From the NCBI RefSeq assembly GCF_904846235.1, contig NZ_CAJGZN010000008.1:1-64000 (forward strand): DNA of 64,000 nucleotides, in the 5' to 3' direction. Under the pieces are notes generated by a model. The model was not told the origin of the DNA. It ran no database searches and worked only from the letters and a program-made list of their open reading frames with translations. Below, piece after piece: positions 1 to 8,025 of this stretch. Position 1 is the first letter of the stretch; each line of letters opens with the position of its first letter. The DNA comes from Psychrobacter immobilis (lineage in GTDB: Bacteria > Pseudomonadota > Gammaproteobacteria > Pseudomonadales > Moraxellaceae). A program made the translations under genes and the position numbers.

Positions 1-127
1 ATTGCATAGCACGATTGGATATGTGTCACCCTTTGAGTTTGAAAAGCGGTATTATGATAATTTAACCCTGTCAGGCATCGCTGCCTGACTCAAGTAAATC
101 ACTCTCCGATAAAGTCGGGGCGGTTCA
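1..127 (+). mobile_element. 3' end of an IS3-family insertion sequence
   Basis: Bases 2-91 read as the C-terminus of an IS3-family OrfB transposase (HSTIGYVSPFEFEKRYYDN, then a short tail and stop). This is the usual ending of these DDE transposases. Bases 102-127 follow and, read on the minus strand, begin TGAACCGCCCCGACTTTATC, a typical IS3-family terminal inverted repeat, so the element probably ends at 127. The rest lies outside the window, so it is not possible to say whether the IS is intact. It abuts the GTP-cyclohydrolase cluster and may be linked to its arrival. Confidence 0.8.
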
Positions 128-239
128 CAATGACATGAAAGTAAAACTATTAAATAGTTTTGACTGAACTACTAGCTTATTAACACAAGAAGCTTTATGA
201 CCTTACTATGTAAATATAAAAGCTAGTTGTTCATTAGCA

Positions 240-3200
240 ATGGAGTATCGTGTGAACGCCCCACAAATAGCAGTGATTATTGCGACTAAAAACAGACCTA
301 ACTTACTAAAACAAAGAGCTATAAACTCAGTATTAAATCAATCAATATCACCGAACTATATCATTCTTGTAGATGATTCTGCTGAAAAAATTCAGCTCCA
401 AAACAGACTGGTAGTCGAATCTATTCCATCAACTAACTGCCATGTTAGATATTTATTAAACCAGCGAACTCTAGGTGCTAGTGGAGCATGGAATACGGCA
501 ATAGAATACCTGAGCAACGAACAAAAACAGGAATTCGGTTCACTATTTTTAGCATTTCTTGATGACGATGATGAATGGCATCCTAATTACTTAGAAAACT
601 GCAAATCGTTAGCAATCACACAGCATTGTAATATGGTGGCAGCTGGCTTTTACCGTTATGAAGGTAATGCACAACAGCCTATCAAATGTATACCTCCTGA
701 CTCACTAAATGAAGAGCTGTTTTTATGCGGAAATCCAGGTATTCAAGGCTCTAACTTATTCTTATCACTAGATATTATGTTGATGGCAGGCGGTTTTGAT
801 GAGCAACTATCAAGTTGCACTGATCGAGACTTGTGTATACGTCTCTGTGAATTAGACGCAATACGCTACTGCAATATAAAGAAACCACTACTAAATCACT
901 ATGCCGATATTGACCGTCAGCGCCTTAGTACACCAAACTCACTAGCCAAGAATAATGGATTGGCAGTTTTCTGGCAGAAATACTATGGGCGCATGAGCGC
1001 TGATCAAAGTAACGCGTTCCTTGAACGCGCACAGCGCCTATTTTTCTGGCAGCCAGAAATATTACCAACAAAGATACTAAAGCAGGAATTTCAAATCGCA
1101 TTAACTCTTGGTGTTGAATTTGGAAGTCTTTTATTTAACCAATTAGAACAAGCTATTGAAAAAATTCATCATTTAGGCCAAAAAAGTCTGGTTAGATTCA
1201 ATATCGTTTTGACCACAACTAAAAAATTGGATCAGATTGATTTGCGTGCGTTTATTGAACAGATGAATCAATTGGGAGTTACTTGCTATAATTTATGCCA
1301 TCAGCAAACGTGTATTGAAACAGCCACAGCATTTGTTGCCAAAGAAAATATTGGTAATAGCGCATGGGTATTAAAAGATGCTGACTTTCAAGAGCAACGC
1401 TCTATTGAAAGCGAGAACGATTTATCAACAATACTGACGAACTTAGGCGCTCGTCATTTATGTACTAACCGCTGTAATGAACTCCTCATCAAACCGCATG
1501 CGACACTCATTAATAGAATAAAACAATGCCGCATTGATGCAGCTAATGATCGTATCAGAAGACTATTTGGTATTCATGAGCTTCTACTACTTGGTATGGG
1601 CTCTGAAGCTGTTGTTATGACAGATGGTCAGCGTATTTTTAAATGCATTGACTATTGGAAAACCCATATACCTGCTGAGCAAATCAAATTTTTAAAATGG
1701 TTTAGTTCACAACAGTACAATCTACCTGGTTTGTATACTCTTGACGAAGTTATATCAGATAGAAAAACTTTGGTACTCACTTATCCTTTTGAAAATAGCA
1801 TTCCTTATCAAGGTGGCAACTGCGAACAAGTGATTGGCTTACTACACAGTTGTAGCAAAGCAGGAATCGTATGTAATAACATGCACCCGAAAAACTTAAT
1901 AAAAACCCAGAGTGAAGTGAAACTGATTGATTATGGCGCGGATATTCGCCCGTGGAATGAATTAGGGTTTGAACACATGGCTCGGAGGGCTTATCTAACT
2001 ATTCATCATGCGGATCATCCAAATCTCAAGCACTTAATGCGCCAATCTCTGCATACAATAAATATCCCGGAAATGCAGGGCTATCAAGCATTTCGTCAAA
2101 GTTTAACTGGTATTGATTGTAACCTTAAACAAGCACAGGACGCGTGGCTGCCACTTACCCCACTAGAAAAACCATCCAAGCCATTTGCCCTAACTATTGG
2201 TGTGATTACCGGTGATACGCATAAGTTATTGCCATTATTAAATAGTATTGCTGATCTTGCACAATGTGATTTTTTATCCAGTATAAACTCCATAGTACTA
2301 TGCAACGGTTGCTCAGATACCTCTGTGAAAGAAACACTTTCATTCAGCAAAAGGCCATTGGGTGATATAAAAATAATAAGCGAAACACAACAGATAGAAG
2401 ATGCTGTAAACGGCTTATTTGGTTCTGACTTGGCAAAACGACCAAAAGGCCAAGTGGGAATTGCACATGCACGGAGCATGCTGCAAAAATATGTTGGTTT
2501 AAAATGCATAACGACTCCAAATAACTATGCTTGGATCCTTGATGACGATATGCGTTTAGATGCCCGAGCCAAACAGTTTCTAGCTTGGCTACCAATGTTT
2601 AAGCAAGCAGATGTCGATGTAGTGATTGGACAATACGAAGGCTCATCTCCTAATCCTCCATTAAATGGCCTACGTGGCCAATTGGTAGATCTGCTTCATA
2701 ACTTACGCTGGCTTGATAAACTACCAAACAATATCGAATTGCCTGATCGCAGCCACGAAAATACAATACTTCGAGATAAGTATCCTGATTATTACTATGA
2801 TTTATCTCGTAAACATACGGCTCATATCGAAGCGCCATTTTGGCTTGAACCCGCCTACAAAGGTGAAAGCGTCACTGAAGCTCGCTCTCGATTGATTGCA
2901 CATGCACCTTTATTGGTCACAGGATTTCCACTCACTCGTGGTATTGTTCCAGCATGTTCAACATCTCCATTAGCTGCAGCAAAAGATACGGTAAACCGTG
3001 GAGGCAACACCTTTGTACTAAACGCTAAAGCCTTAATACAAACGCCTAACCTAATTTTTAAGATTAACGGCCGTGAAGCTCGCCGTTCAGACATGGTCTG
3101 GGCAATAATCAATAAACATTACCATGGACTAACTATTAAAAGTGCGCCATTTCCTGTTCAACATACTGGGCGCATACAGCACGAACCAATTTTGAACTTA

Positions 3201-3593
3201 AGTAAAGTACAGGATGAAATCATGGGATCAGCATTGTACGCTGGTCTGCAAGAATTTCTACGAAACAACGAACGACATAACTTGGTTTTTACCGATATTG
3301 ATATTAACCAAGTATGGAAAGCGACCAAATCAGAATGCAATACTCGTCTTTCACGTTTAAGGCTCAGCTTTTATCGGATTAATGGCTTAGTGCAAGCTTT
3401 ATCCAAATATCCAGAACTAAGCGAGTTATATAAATACTTGGCTAACTCATTTAACCCAAATGCTTTTACTAAATTAGAAACCCAAGTTAAACAAATGAAC
3501 GAGTGCCATATTTACGAATTTTTAAATCAAATAGTGCCGCAGAGTAACCGCTTTGCAAAAGCACATCAGAAAACCCTTGAGAGAATAGAATAA
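240..3593 (+). CDS. Glycosyltransferase - kinase-like - glycosyltransferase fusion protein
   Basis: A 1117-residue multidomain protein that heads a four-gene operon. Residues 8-250 look like a GT-A fold family 2 glycosyltransferase: an AVIIATKNRPNLL start, VDDS near 45, and a DDDD metal-binding stretch at 108-111. Residues 445-600 resemble a protein-kinase or aminoglycoside-phosphotransferase fold: LLGMGSEAVV as a glycine loop near 449, a lysine in IFKCIDYW near 467, NMHPKNLIK near 546 in place of the HxDxxxxN catalytic loop, and IDYGAD near 563 in place of DFG. Residues 648-1000 hold a second glycosyltransferase-like unit, with TIGVITGD, an LCNGCSD segment and WILDDDMRLD near 764. The kinase-like part has His instead of the usual catalytic Asp, so it may act on a small molecule or be inactive. 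No membrane segments are seen. It lies one base upstream of the RibA-NADAR gene. Substrates are unknown; sugar or phosphate decoration of a GTP-derived product is an inference. Confidence 0.7.
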   Translation: MEYRVNAPQIAVIIATKNRPNLLKQRAINSVLNQSISPNYIILVDDSAEKIQLQNRLVVESIPSTNCHVRYLLNQRTLGASGAWNTAIEYLSNEQKQEFGSLFLAFLDDDDEWHPNYLENCKSLAITQHCNMVAAGFYRYEGNAQQPIKCIPPDSLNEELFLCGNPGIQGSNLFLSLDIMLMAGGFDEQLSSCTDRDLCIRLCELDAIRYCNIKKPLLNHYADIDRQRLSTPNSLAKNNGLAVFWQKYYGRMSADQSNAFLERAQRLFFWQPEILPTKILKQEFQIALTLGVEFGSLLFNQLEQAIEKIHHLGQKSLVRFNIVLTTTKKLDQIDLRAFIEQMNQLGVTCYNLCHQQTCIETATAFVAKENIGNSAWVLKDADFQEQRSIESENDLSTILTNLGARHLCTNRCNELLIKPHATLINRIKQCRIDAANDRIRRLFGIHELLLLGMGSEAVVMTDGQRIFKCIDYWKTHIPAEQIKFLKWFSSQQYNLPGLYTLDEVISDRKTLVLTYPFENSIPYQGGNCEQVIGLLHSCSKAGIVCNNMHPKNLIKTQSEVKLIDYGADIRPWNELGFEHMARRAYLTIHHADHPNLKHLMRQSLHTINIPEMQGYQAFRQSLTGIDCNLKQAQDAWLPLTPLEKPSKPFALTIGVITGDTHKLLPLLNSIADLAQCDFLSSINSIVLCNGCSDTSVKETLSFSKRPLGDIKIISETQQIEDAVNGLFGSDLAKRPKGQVGIAHARSMLQKYVGLKCITTPNNYAWILDDDMRLDARAKQFLAWLPMFKQADVDVVIGQYEGSSPNPPLNGLRGQLVDLLHNLRWLDKLPNNIELPDRSHENTILRDKYPDYYYDLSRKHTAHIEAPFWLEPAYKGESVTEARSRLIAHAPLLVTGFPLTRGIVPACSTSPLAAAKDTVNRGGNTFVLNAKALIQTPNLIFKINGREARRSDMVWAIINKHYHGLTIKSAPFPVQHTGRIQHEPILNLSKVQDEIMGSALYAGLQEFLRNNERHNLVFTDIDINQVWKATKSECNTRLSRLRLSFYRINGLVQALSKYPELSELYKYLANSFNPNAFTKLETQVKQMNECHIYEFLNQIVPQSNRFAKAHQKTLERIE

Positions 3594-3594
3594 A

Positions 3595-4653
3595 ATGCCT
3601 TTTAAAGATTACTGCGAACTCCCAACACTACACGGCACATTTAGAATGTACGATACTGGCAATGAAATGTTACGAGTAGTCACCTTTGGTGATATCAATA
3701 AACTAGAGAGTAGACCAATACTGCGATTACATTCTTCTTGTCTAGCCTCTGAAGTATTTGAAGCAAGGGACTGTGACTGTGCCGACCAATTGCGCGAATC
3801 CATGAAGATAATGGCACACAATGGAAGTGGGATCATTTTCCACTTACATCAAGAAGGCCGTGGTCAGGGCCTTTCTAATAAGATTCAAGCAGTATACAAA
3901 ATGCAGAGTGAAGCTTTAGATGCAGCAGAGTCATTTGAGGCACTGGGTTTAGAACAAGACGTTCGCAACTATGCACCAGCTATAAATGTGCTAAAAGAAA
4001 TGGAAATAAAACAAGTGCGCTTGGTATCAAACAACCCACGTAAGCGACGCGCACTAGAACAAGCAGGAATCGAAGTAGAACTACTTAATACACACCCACA
4101 AATACGGCCTGAAAATATAGATTACTTGAAAAGTAAAAACGAAAAATTAGGGCACTGCCTGCCTTTAGGTTTCGAGTATGACAATATTAACTCTATTTTA
4201 TTTTACCATTCAGACCAAACCTGGGGAGAGCTTTCCAACTTTTCAAAACATGCCATATATCTGCATAATAAAATTTGGCCGACAACAGAGCACTTTTACC
4301 AAGCACAAAAATTTAGAGATCATACATTGCAAGAGCGCATACGCTGTGCAGCAAGTCCTATGTTAGCCAAACAAATGGCTAAGCAGTTAGAATCACAACA
4401 CTTGCAACCTAACTGGCATAACATGAAGGAAGATATAATGCTTCAAGCACTTACAGCCAAGTTTACTCAAAACCCTGAACTTGAAGCGTTATTATTATCA
4501 ACCCAGCAATATCACATAGCCGAACATACGATCAATGACAGTTATTGGGGCGATGCAGAAGATGGTAGTGGCTTGAATCGGTTAGGTGAACTGTTAATGC
4601 AATTGCGTAATCAGCTACAGTTCAATGAAGAAGCGCAACTATGTGCGGAATAG
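3595..4653 (+). CDS. GTP cyclohydrolase II fused to NADAR (YbiA/COG3236) N-glycosidase
   Basis: Residues 1-180 match GTP cyclohydrolase II, which opens GTP to a ribosylated diaminopyrimidinone. The zinc cysteines are Cys49, Cys60 and Cys62 (SSCLASEVFEARDCDCADQL), the QEGRGQGLSNKI loop is at 86-97, and the Asp122-x-Arg124 catalytic pair is present. Residues 200-345 match NADAR/YbiA: FYHSDQTWGELSNF, WPTTEHFYQAQKF, and WGD...GLNRLGELLMQLR near the end. The YbiA family is known to cut the N-glycosidic bond of early riboflavin intermediates, and RibA-COG3236 fusions were reported in Vibrio (from memory). The pair would therefore make a free pyrimidine from GTP. Unusually, the position equivalent to E. 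coli Tyr105 is Val100. The gene overlaps the downstream AsnB-like gene by 13 bases. Being fused and clustered with transferases, it is unlikely to be the housekeeping ribA. Confidence 0.9.
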   Translation: MPFKDYCELPTLHGTFRMYDTGNEMLRVVTFGDINKLESRPILRLHSSCLASEVFEARDCDCADQLRESMKIMAHNGSGIIFHLHQEGRGQGLSNKIQAVYKMQSEALDAAESFEALGLEQDVRNYAPAINVLKEMEIKQVRLVSNNPRKRRALEQAGIEVELLNTHPQIRPENIDYLKSKNEKLGHCLPLGFEYDNINSILFYHSDQTWGELSNFSKHAIYLHNKIWPTTEHFYQAQKFRDHTLQERIRCAASPMLAKQMAKQLESQHLQPNWHNMKEDIMLQALTAKFTQNPELEALLLSTQQYHIAEHTINDSYWGDAEDGSGLNRLGELLMQLRNQLQFNEEAQLCAE

Positions 4654-6077
4654 TCGTGCTTCACGGTGATACCGCCGAACAGAATATATCAGCTACTTTA
4701 ACTCGCCTTGCTCATCGAGGTCCTGATGACCAACACTATTGGATCAAGGGGAAGTTAGCTATTGGGTTTGCACGTTTGGCAATTAATGATGAAAGCATTA
4801 CAGGTCGCCAACCTTACAAATTGGGCGGTATGATAGGAGCTTTTAATGGCGAGATTTACAATGCAGATTTACTTGCAAAACAATATGACCTCTTCCGTAA
4901 TAGCGACTGCGATACACATGTAATCGCACCACTATTTGCTCAACTGGGTGAACAGGTACTAAGCGAGTTAGACGGGTTTTATTCAGGAGTTATTTATCAA
5001 CTGGAGACAGATTCAATTCTATTGTTTCGCGACCATATGGGTAAAAAGCCACTGTTTTACGGTCAAGCCAATAACAACCTATTTGTTGTCAGTGAACTTA
5101 AAGCCCTACAAAATATTGACTGGTTCGAGCAAGTGCCTCTTGGTATTAGTCAGCTTGACTTAACCACGGGCACGCTTACCCAAATAGCACGCCACCAACA
5201 GTCAACCAGTACAACATCTAATCTGCTTTCAGCAATGGAACAAGCAGTCATTAAACGCTTACCTAAGCAGCCCTTCGGTGTTTTCCTGAGCGGAGGTCTA
5301 GATAGTTCGATTATTGCGGCTATAACTTGTCAGCATCGCCAAGATGTAACTTATTTTACTCTGGGAGATTCCGATAGTATTGATTTTGCTATGGTTGAAA
5401 GGCTTGTTAAACACCTAGGATTAAAGCAAGTTATATACATCCCATTACCAAGTGAGCAAAAGTTACCCGCATTGATTGATAAGGTACTTTACGCAACTGA
5501 AAGTTACAATCCATCGATCATTAGCAATGGTCTTGCGACCTATTTATTAGCTCAAGCCGCACGCATGAAAGACTTAAAGGTAGTACTAACCGGAGAGGGG
5601 GCAGATGAGCTATTTGCTGGTTACCATGAGCAACTATCCGAAAAAGAGTGGCAAGTTATTCGTACTAGACTGATAACCGATATGCACTTTACGGAACTTC
5701 GCAGGCTTGATAAGTGCAGCATGGCTCATAGTATTGAAGCTCGTTGCCCATTTTTAGATCGTACAGTAAAAAAAGTTGCCGATGACCTTGAGCATAAGCA
5801 GTTCTATATTCCCGGTCATAACAAGATAGCACTTAGAGACGCCTTTAGGCACTTATTGCCTGTCGAGATCGCAAACCGAAAAAAGACCTCTTTTGATGTT
5901 GGTAGTGGCATCCGAAAGTTGGTAGTGGACCATTTAACCCGTAACGGTAATACAGAGATAGCAGAACTTAAGAAAATATGGAAAGATGCGTTCACATATG
6001 ATGTAGACGATCCTTACTTTTTTAGCTATCCAACATTTGATTCTGCTATTGCTAAACGAGGAGGGGCTCATAGATGA
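4641..6077 (+). CDS. Asparagine synthase-like glutamine amidotransferase
   Basis: Class II asparagine synthase family (AsnB type), 478 residues against about 554 for E. coli AsnB. Cys2 is in place as the glutaminase nucleophile (MCGIV), followed by HRGPDD (25-30) and FNGEIYN (68-74). The C-terminal synthetase domain carries the PP-loop SGGLDSS (217-223) for AMP transfer and a GEGADELFAGY motif. The family transfers glutamine ammonia to an adenylated carboxylate; many short relatives in natural-product clusters form amides or rings on other substrates. Its start overlaps the end of the RibA-NADAR gene by 13 bases and its stop overlaps the next start by four, so translation is coupled. With no asparagine-pathway neighbours, a role in modifying a product of this cluster is inferred. 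Confidence 0.85.
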   Translation: MCGIVVLHGDTAEQNISATLTRLAHRGPDDQHYWIKGKLAIGFARLAINDESITGRQPYKLGGMIGAFNGEIYNADLLAKQYDLFRNSDCDTHVIAPLFAQLGEQVLSELDGFYSGVIYQLETDSILLFRDHMGKKPLFYGQANNNLFVVSELKALQNIDWFEQVPLGISQLDLTTGTLTQIARHQQSTSTTSNLLSAMEQAVIKRLPKQPFGVFLSGGLDSSIIAAITCQHRQDVTYFTLGDSDSIDFAMVERLVKHLGLKQVIYIPLPSEQKLPALIDKVLYATESYNPSIISNGLATYLLAQAARMKDLKVVLTGEGADELFAGYHEQLSEKEWQVIRTRLITDMHFTELRRLDKCSMAHSIEARCPFLDRTVKKVADDLEHKQFYIPGHNKIALRDAFRHLLPVEIANRKKTSFDVGSGIRKLVVDHLTRNGNTEIAELKKIWKDAFTYDVDDPYFFSYPTFDSAIAKRGGAHR

Positions 6078-6754
6078 CAGTGCATTTAGCTCAACAAATA
6101 CTACTCGATAAATTTATTCAAGAGCCATTCCATAACTTATACTTACTCAACAACGTACACCCTGCAACGATGGCATATGGCGGTACCTGTTCAGACAAAG
6201 CTCTAAGCTACTTAGCTGCAACCAAAGCAGCTGGATTAGATGCATACTTGCACTCTGCTCGCATTGGTGGACAAGATATTCACCGACTAGTAAGACTTGA
6301 AATAAACAACCAGCGCTATTTTGCAGATATTGGCAATGGATGGCCATCCATTCAACTTATCCCAGCCGCAACCCCGATTCTATATGAGTGTTACGGTATG
6401 CGCTTTAGGACCACGCTAGAAAATGGTGTGATCACAGTCTACCACCGAAAACGTAATGTAGAAAAAAAACAAATGGAAATTGATATTGCCGCAAAGTCTG
6501 AAACTGAAATCTATCACAGTATTGAAAACCGCTTTTCTGCCGATATTATCTATCCATTTAGTAGCCAGTTACGTTTCTCGATGGTTGTTGGTAAACGCTT
6601 TTTATTTATTCGCGATACCCAATTAGAAATTTACAGCAATAGTGGCTACGAGGAGGTGCTAAACATCAGTATGAGTAACCTGCGAGACGTTATAGAGGGG
6701 TATTTTGGCTATGATATTAAGCCAATCGAGTCTCAATTTAGCAATAGAAACTAA
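6074..6754 (+). CDS. Arylamine N-acetyltransferase (NAT)-like protein
   Basis: 226 residues. The N-terminal half has the order of a NAT cysteine-protease-like triad: Cys39 in AYGGTCSDKA, His70 in GGQDIHRLVRLE, Asp85 in RYFADIGNG. This matches the RGGxC...H...Y..D.G.G layout of arylamine N-acetyltransferases, which move an acyl group from acyl-CoA to an aromatic amine via a thioester. It is shorter than typical NATs (about 280) and the C-terminal half is divergent. It is the last gene of the operon and overlaps the amidotransferase by four bases. A plausible substrate is an aminopyrimidine made by the RibA-NADAR protein, since such compounds are aromatic amines, but this is inference. Confidence 0.6.
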   Translation: MTVHLAQQILLDKFIQEPFHNLYLLNNVHPATMAYGGTCSDKALSYLAATKAAGLDAYLHSARIGGQDIHRLVRLEINNQRYFADIGNGWPSIQLIPAATPILYECYGMRFRTTLENGVITVYHRKRNVEKKQMEIDIAAKSETEIYHSIENRFSADIIYPFSSQLRFSMVVGKRFLFIRDTQLEIYSNSGYEEVLNISMSNLRDVIEGYFGYDIKPIESQFSNRN

Positions 6755-6832
6755 TTCTCAAATTTGATCTGATAGTTTCATTCCACATGTAATACTCCTA
6801 TCTCCCAAGTTGATGTGTACGGATTTGACGGT

Positions 6833-6855
6833 ATAGGTCCCACGTCAGTGGGCCT
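6833..6855. repeat. Short inverted repeat after the biosynthetic operon
   Basis: TAGG-T-CCCAC / GTGGG-C-CCTA form a stem with one mismatch and a four-base loop. No T-run follows, so it is not an obvious terminator. It lies in the roughly 180-base gap (6755-6938) between the operon and the phage remnants, where nothing else was seen. Confidence 0.4.
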
Positions 6856-6938
6856 ATCTTCCTGAAGATACAATCATTATCAGGGTAACGCAAACCACTG
6901 ATAGCGGCAATTCAGTATGACCGATATAGTGGGTAGAT

Positions 6939-7040
6939 ATGCAGCGAACCAGCTTACCGACCAGTGAGTATATTGGTTCGATTGTAAAAAGCCACAAAGT
7001 GGGCGAACTTGAGCAAGCGATCGCGGATGTATTTGCATAA
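6939..7040 (+). pseudogene. 3' fragment of a probable phage structural gene
   Basis: An open frame of 33 codons (starts MQRTSLPTSEYIGSI, ends ELEQAIADVFA) with stops immediately upstream. It ends directly before the ATG of the next phage-like remnant, the spacing expected of neighbouring phage genes. Only this tail end survives. The phage origin is inferred from the neighbour. Confidence 0.35.
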
Positions 7041-7581
7041 ATGGTTGATGATTATTCTCTGAATGCGCTCAATGGTATTTTCAACTATATTTAATTACAG
7101 CGTGCTGTGTCAGGGTCGTCAGTCGGTCGTAGAGTGCTTTACTAAGCTAAACGGTTTAGTAGTACTTAGACGTGATGATGAGGGCTTGTCAGACAGGCTG
7201 ATGCGGATTATCTATGCCAATTGGCAAGCGCTGGCAAGTGAGCGCGGGCTGGGATTTTTGCAGTTTGTTCTTGATACGCTATACCCCAAACAAAATGAAA
7301 TTATGAGGCTTTGGCACTCTAAATCCTTAGCGCACAAATATCCCTCATATCTGACCGATACCGCGCGTACAGATAGGTTTTTGACCAGTCATATTCGTAT
7401 TAAACTTGATGCAGTGGTAAATATCTGCGAGCTGTCAGAGCTTGCTCCTACATTATCACGGCTTGTGCCGTGGCAAGTTGTGCCAGAGATTGCGGTTAAC
7501 CTACCATCAGCTGAAAATATGGACGTCAAGGTTGCGGTGGCTAGCGAAGTTATCGCAGTAGCTGATTTTTCCCCTTTTTGA
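7041..7581 (+). pseudogene. Frameshifted phage tail-type protein remnant
   Basis: The frame from ATG 7041 (MVDDYSLNALNGIFNY) stops at 7092. The same coding sense continues in another frame as a 172-residue reading frame (7063-7581) with YSVLCQGRQSVVE near its start and ending EVIAVADFSPF. Joining the two at about 7092 restores one protein of about 180 residues, so a small insertion seems to have broken the gene. The composition, with RIKLDAVVNICELSELAPTL and a short conserved-looking ending, suggests a phage tail or baseplate protein, but I do not recognise a named family. A short downstream-only translation from 7063 remains possible. Confidence 0.45.
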
Positions 7582-7598
7582 AATATTTAAGAATAAAT

Positions 7599-7627
7599 TT
7601 GACATAATATAACCCTAGGGTTATATT
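7599..7627 (+). promoter_or_regulatory. Sigma-70 promoter of hicAB
   Basis: A consensus -35 TTGACA at 7599-7604, a 17-base spacer, and -10 TATATT at 7622-7627. It points at hicA, which begins about 73 bases downstream of the -10. The spacer and -10 sit inside a perfect palindrome, so bound repressor would directly block RNA polymerase. Confidence 0.75.
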
Positions 7628-7656
7628 ATAATTAATGATTCATACCCCTAGGGTTA
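7604..7656. promoter_or_regulatory. Palindromic operators of the HicAB module
   Basis: 7604-7629 is a perfect 26-base palindrome, with half-site ATAATATAACCCT repeated in reverse complement. A second copy of its core, TACCCCTAGGGTTA at 7643-7656, has one mismatch. HicB antitoxins with a ribbon-helix-helix tail bind such palindromes as dimers and repress their own operon, which fits the HicB encoded at 8026. Two sites allow cooperative binding. Confidence 0.7.
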
Positions 7657-7699
7657 TTGTTATTACAATAGAAATGAATTTTGATTATAGGGGGGTTTT

Positions 7700-7882
7700 A
7701 TTAAGTCATCCGAGCTTATAGATATGCTCATAGCAGATGGATGGTATTGGGTCGCCACTAAGGGTAGTCATTTTCAGTACAAACATAAAACAAAAAAGGG
7801 CAGGGTTACTATCCCACACCCTAAAAAAGACCTACCGAAAGGTACTGTTAATAGTATTTTCAAACAAGCTGGATTGAAATGA
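7700..7882 (+). CDS. hicA: HicA family mRNA interferase toxin (ATT start)
   Basis: A 60-codon frame reading (M)KSSELIDMLIADGWYWV, then KGSHFQYKH, then IPHPKKDLPKGTVNSI and ending KQAGLK. This is a full-length HicA: a double-stranded-RNA-binding-like fold with the catalytic His in the GSH motif, cutting mRNA in a translation-independent way. An in-frame stop at 7688-7690 limits the start. The only candidate codon at the expected family start is ATT at 7700, four bases after a run of six G that can act as a ribosome-binding site. AUU is used by infC and a few other genes at low efficiency. Either HicA is translated weakly by design or the start codon has been lost by mutation. hicB follows 143 bases downstream. 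Confidence 0.8.
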   Translation: MKSSELIDMLIADGWYWVATKGSHFQYKHKTKKGRVTIPHPKKDLPKGTVNSIFKQAGLK

Positions 7883-7901
7883 TCCAGTGGCTTTAGCAAT
7901 A

Positions 7902-7929
7902 GTTAGCTTTGTTTGCAAACGAAGCTAAC
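7902..7929. repeat. Near-perfect palindrome between hicA and hicB
   Basis: Arms GTTAGCTTTGTTTGC / GCAAACGAAGCTAAC form a 28-base palindrome with one mismatched position, which is a G-U pair in RNA. AGCTAAC appears once more at 7940-7946. There is no T-run, so it is probably not a simple terminator. It could be a second repressor site or an RNA hairpin that sets the hicA:hicB ratio. Confidence 0.55.
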
Positions 7930-8025
7930 GTTTGGCTACAGCTAACTTGTAAATGCTAATAAAAAATCTGTTTTGAAATAATCTATACCGTTGAATTAAT
8001 AAAACCCATATAAAGGAGTCTAGCT

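Noticed and set aside
2096-3340. Several short minus-strand frames inside the first large gene
   Set aside because: They are shadows of the strongly coding plus-strand frame.
3595-4653. Housekeeping ribA
   Set aside because: The fusion to NADAR, the changed Tyr105 position and the neighbours argue for a specialised enzyme.
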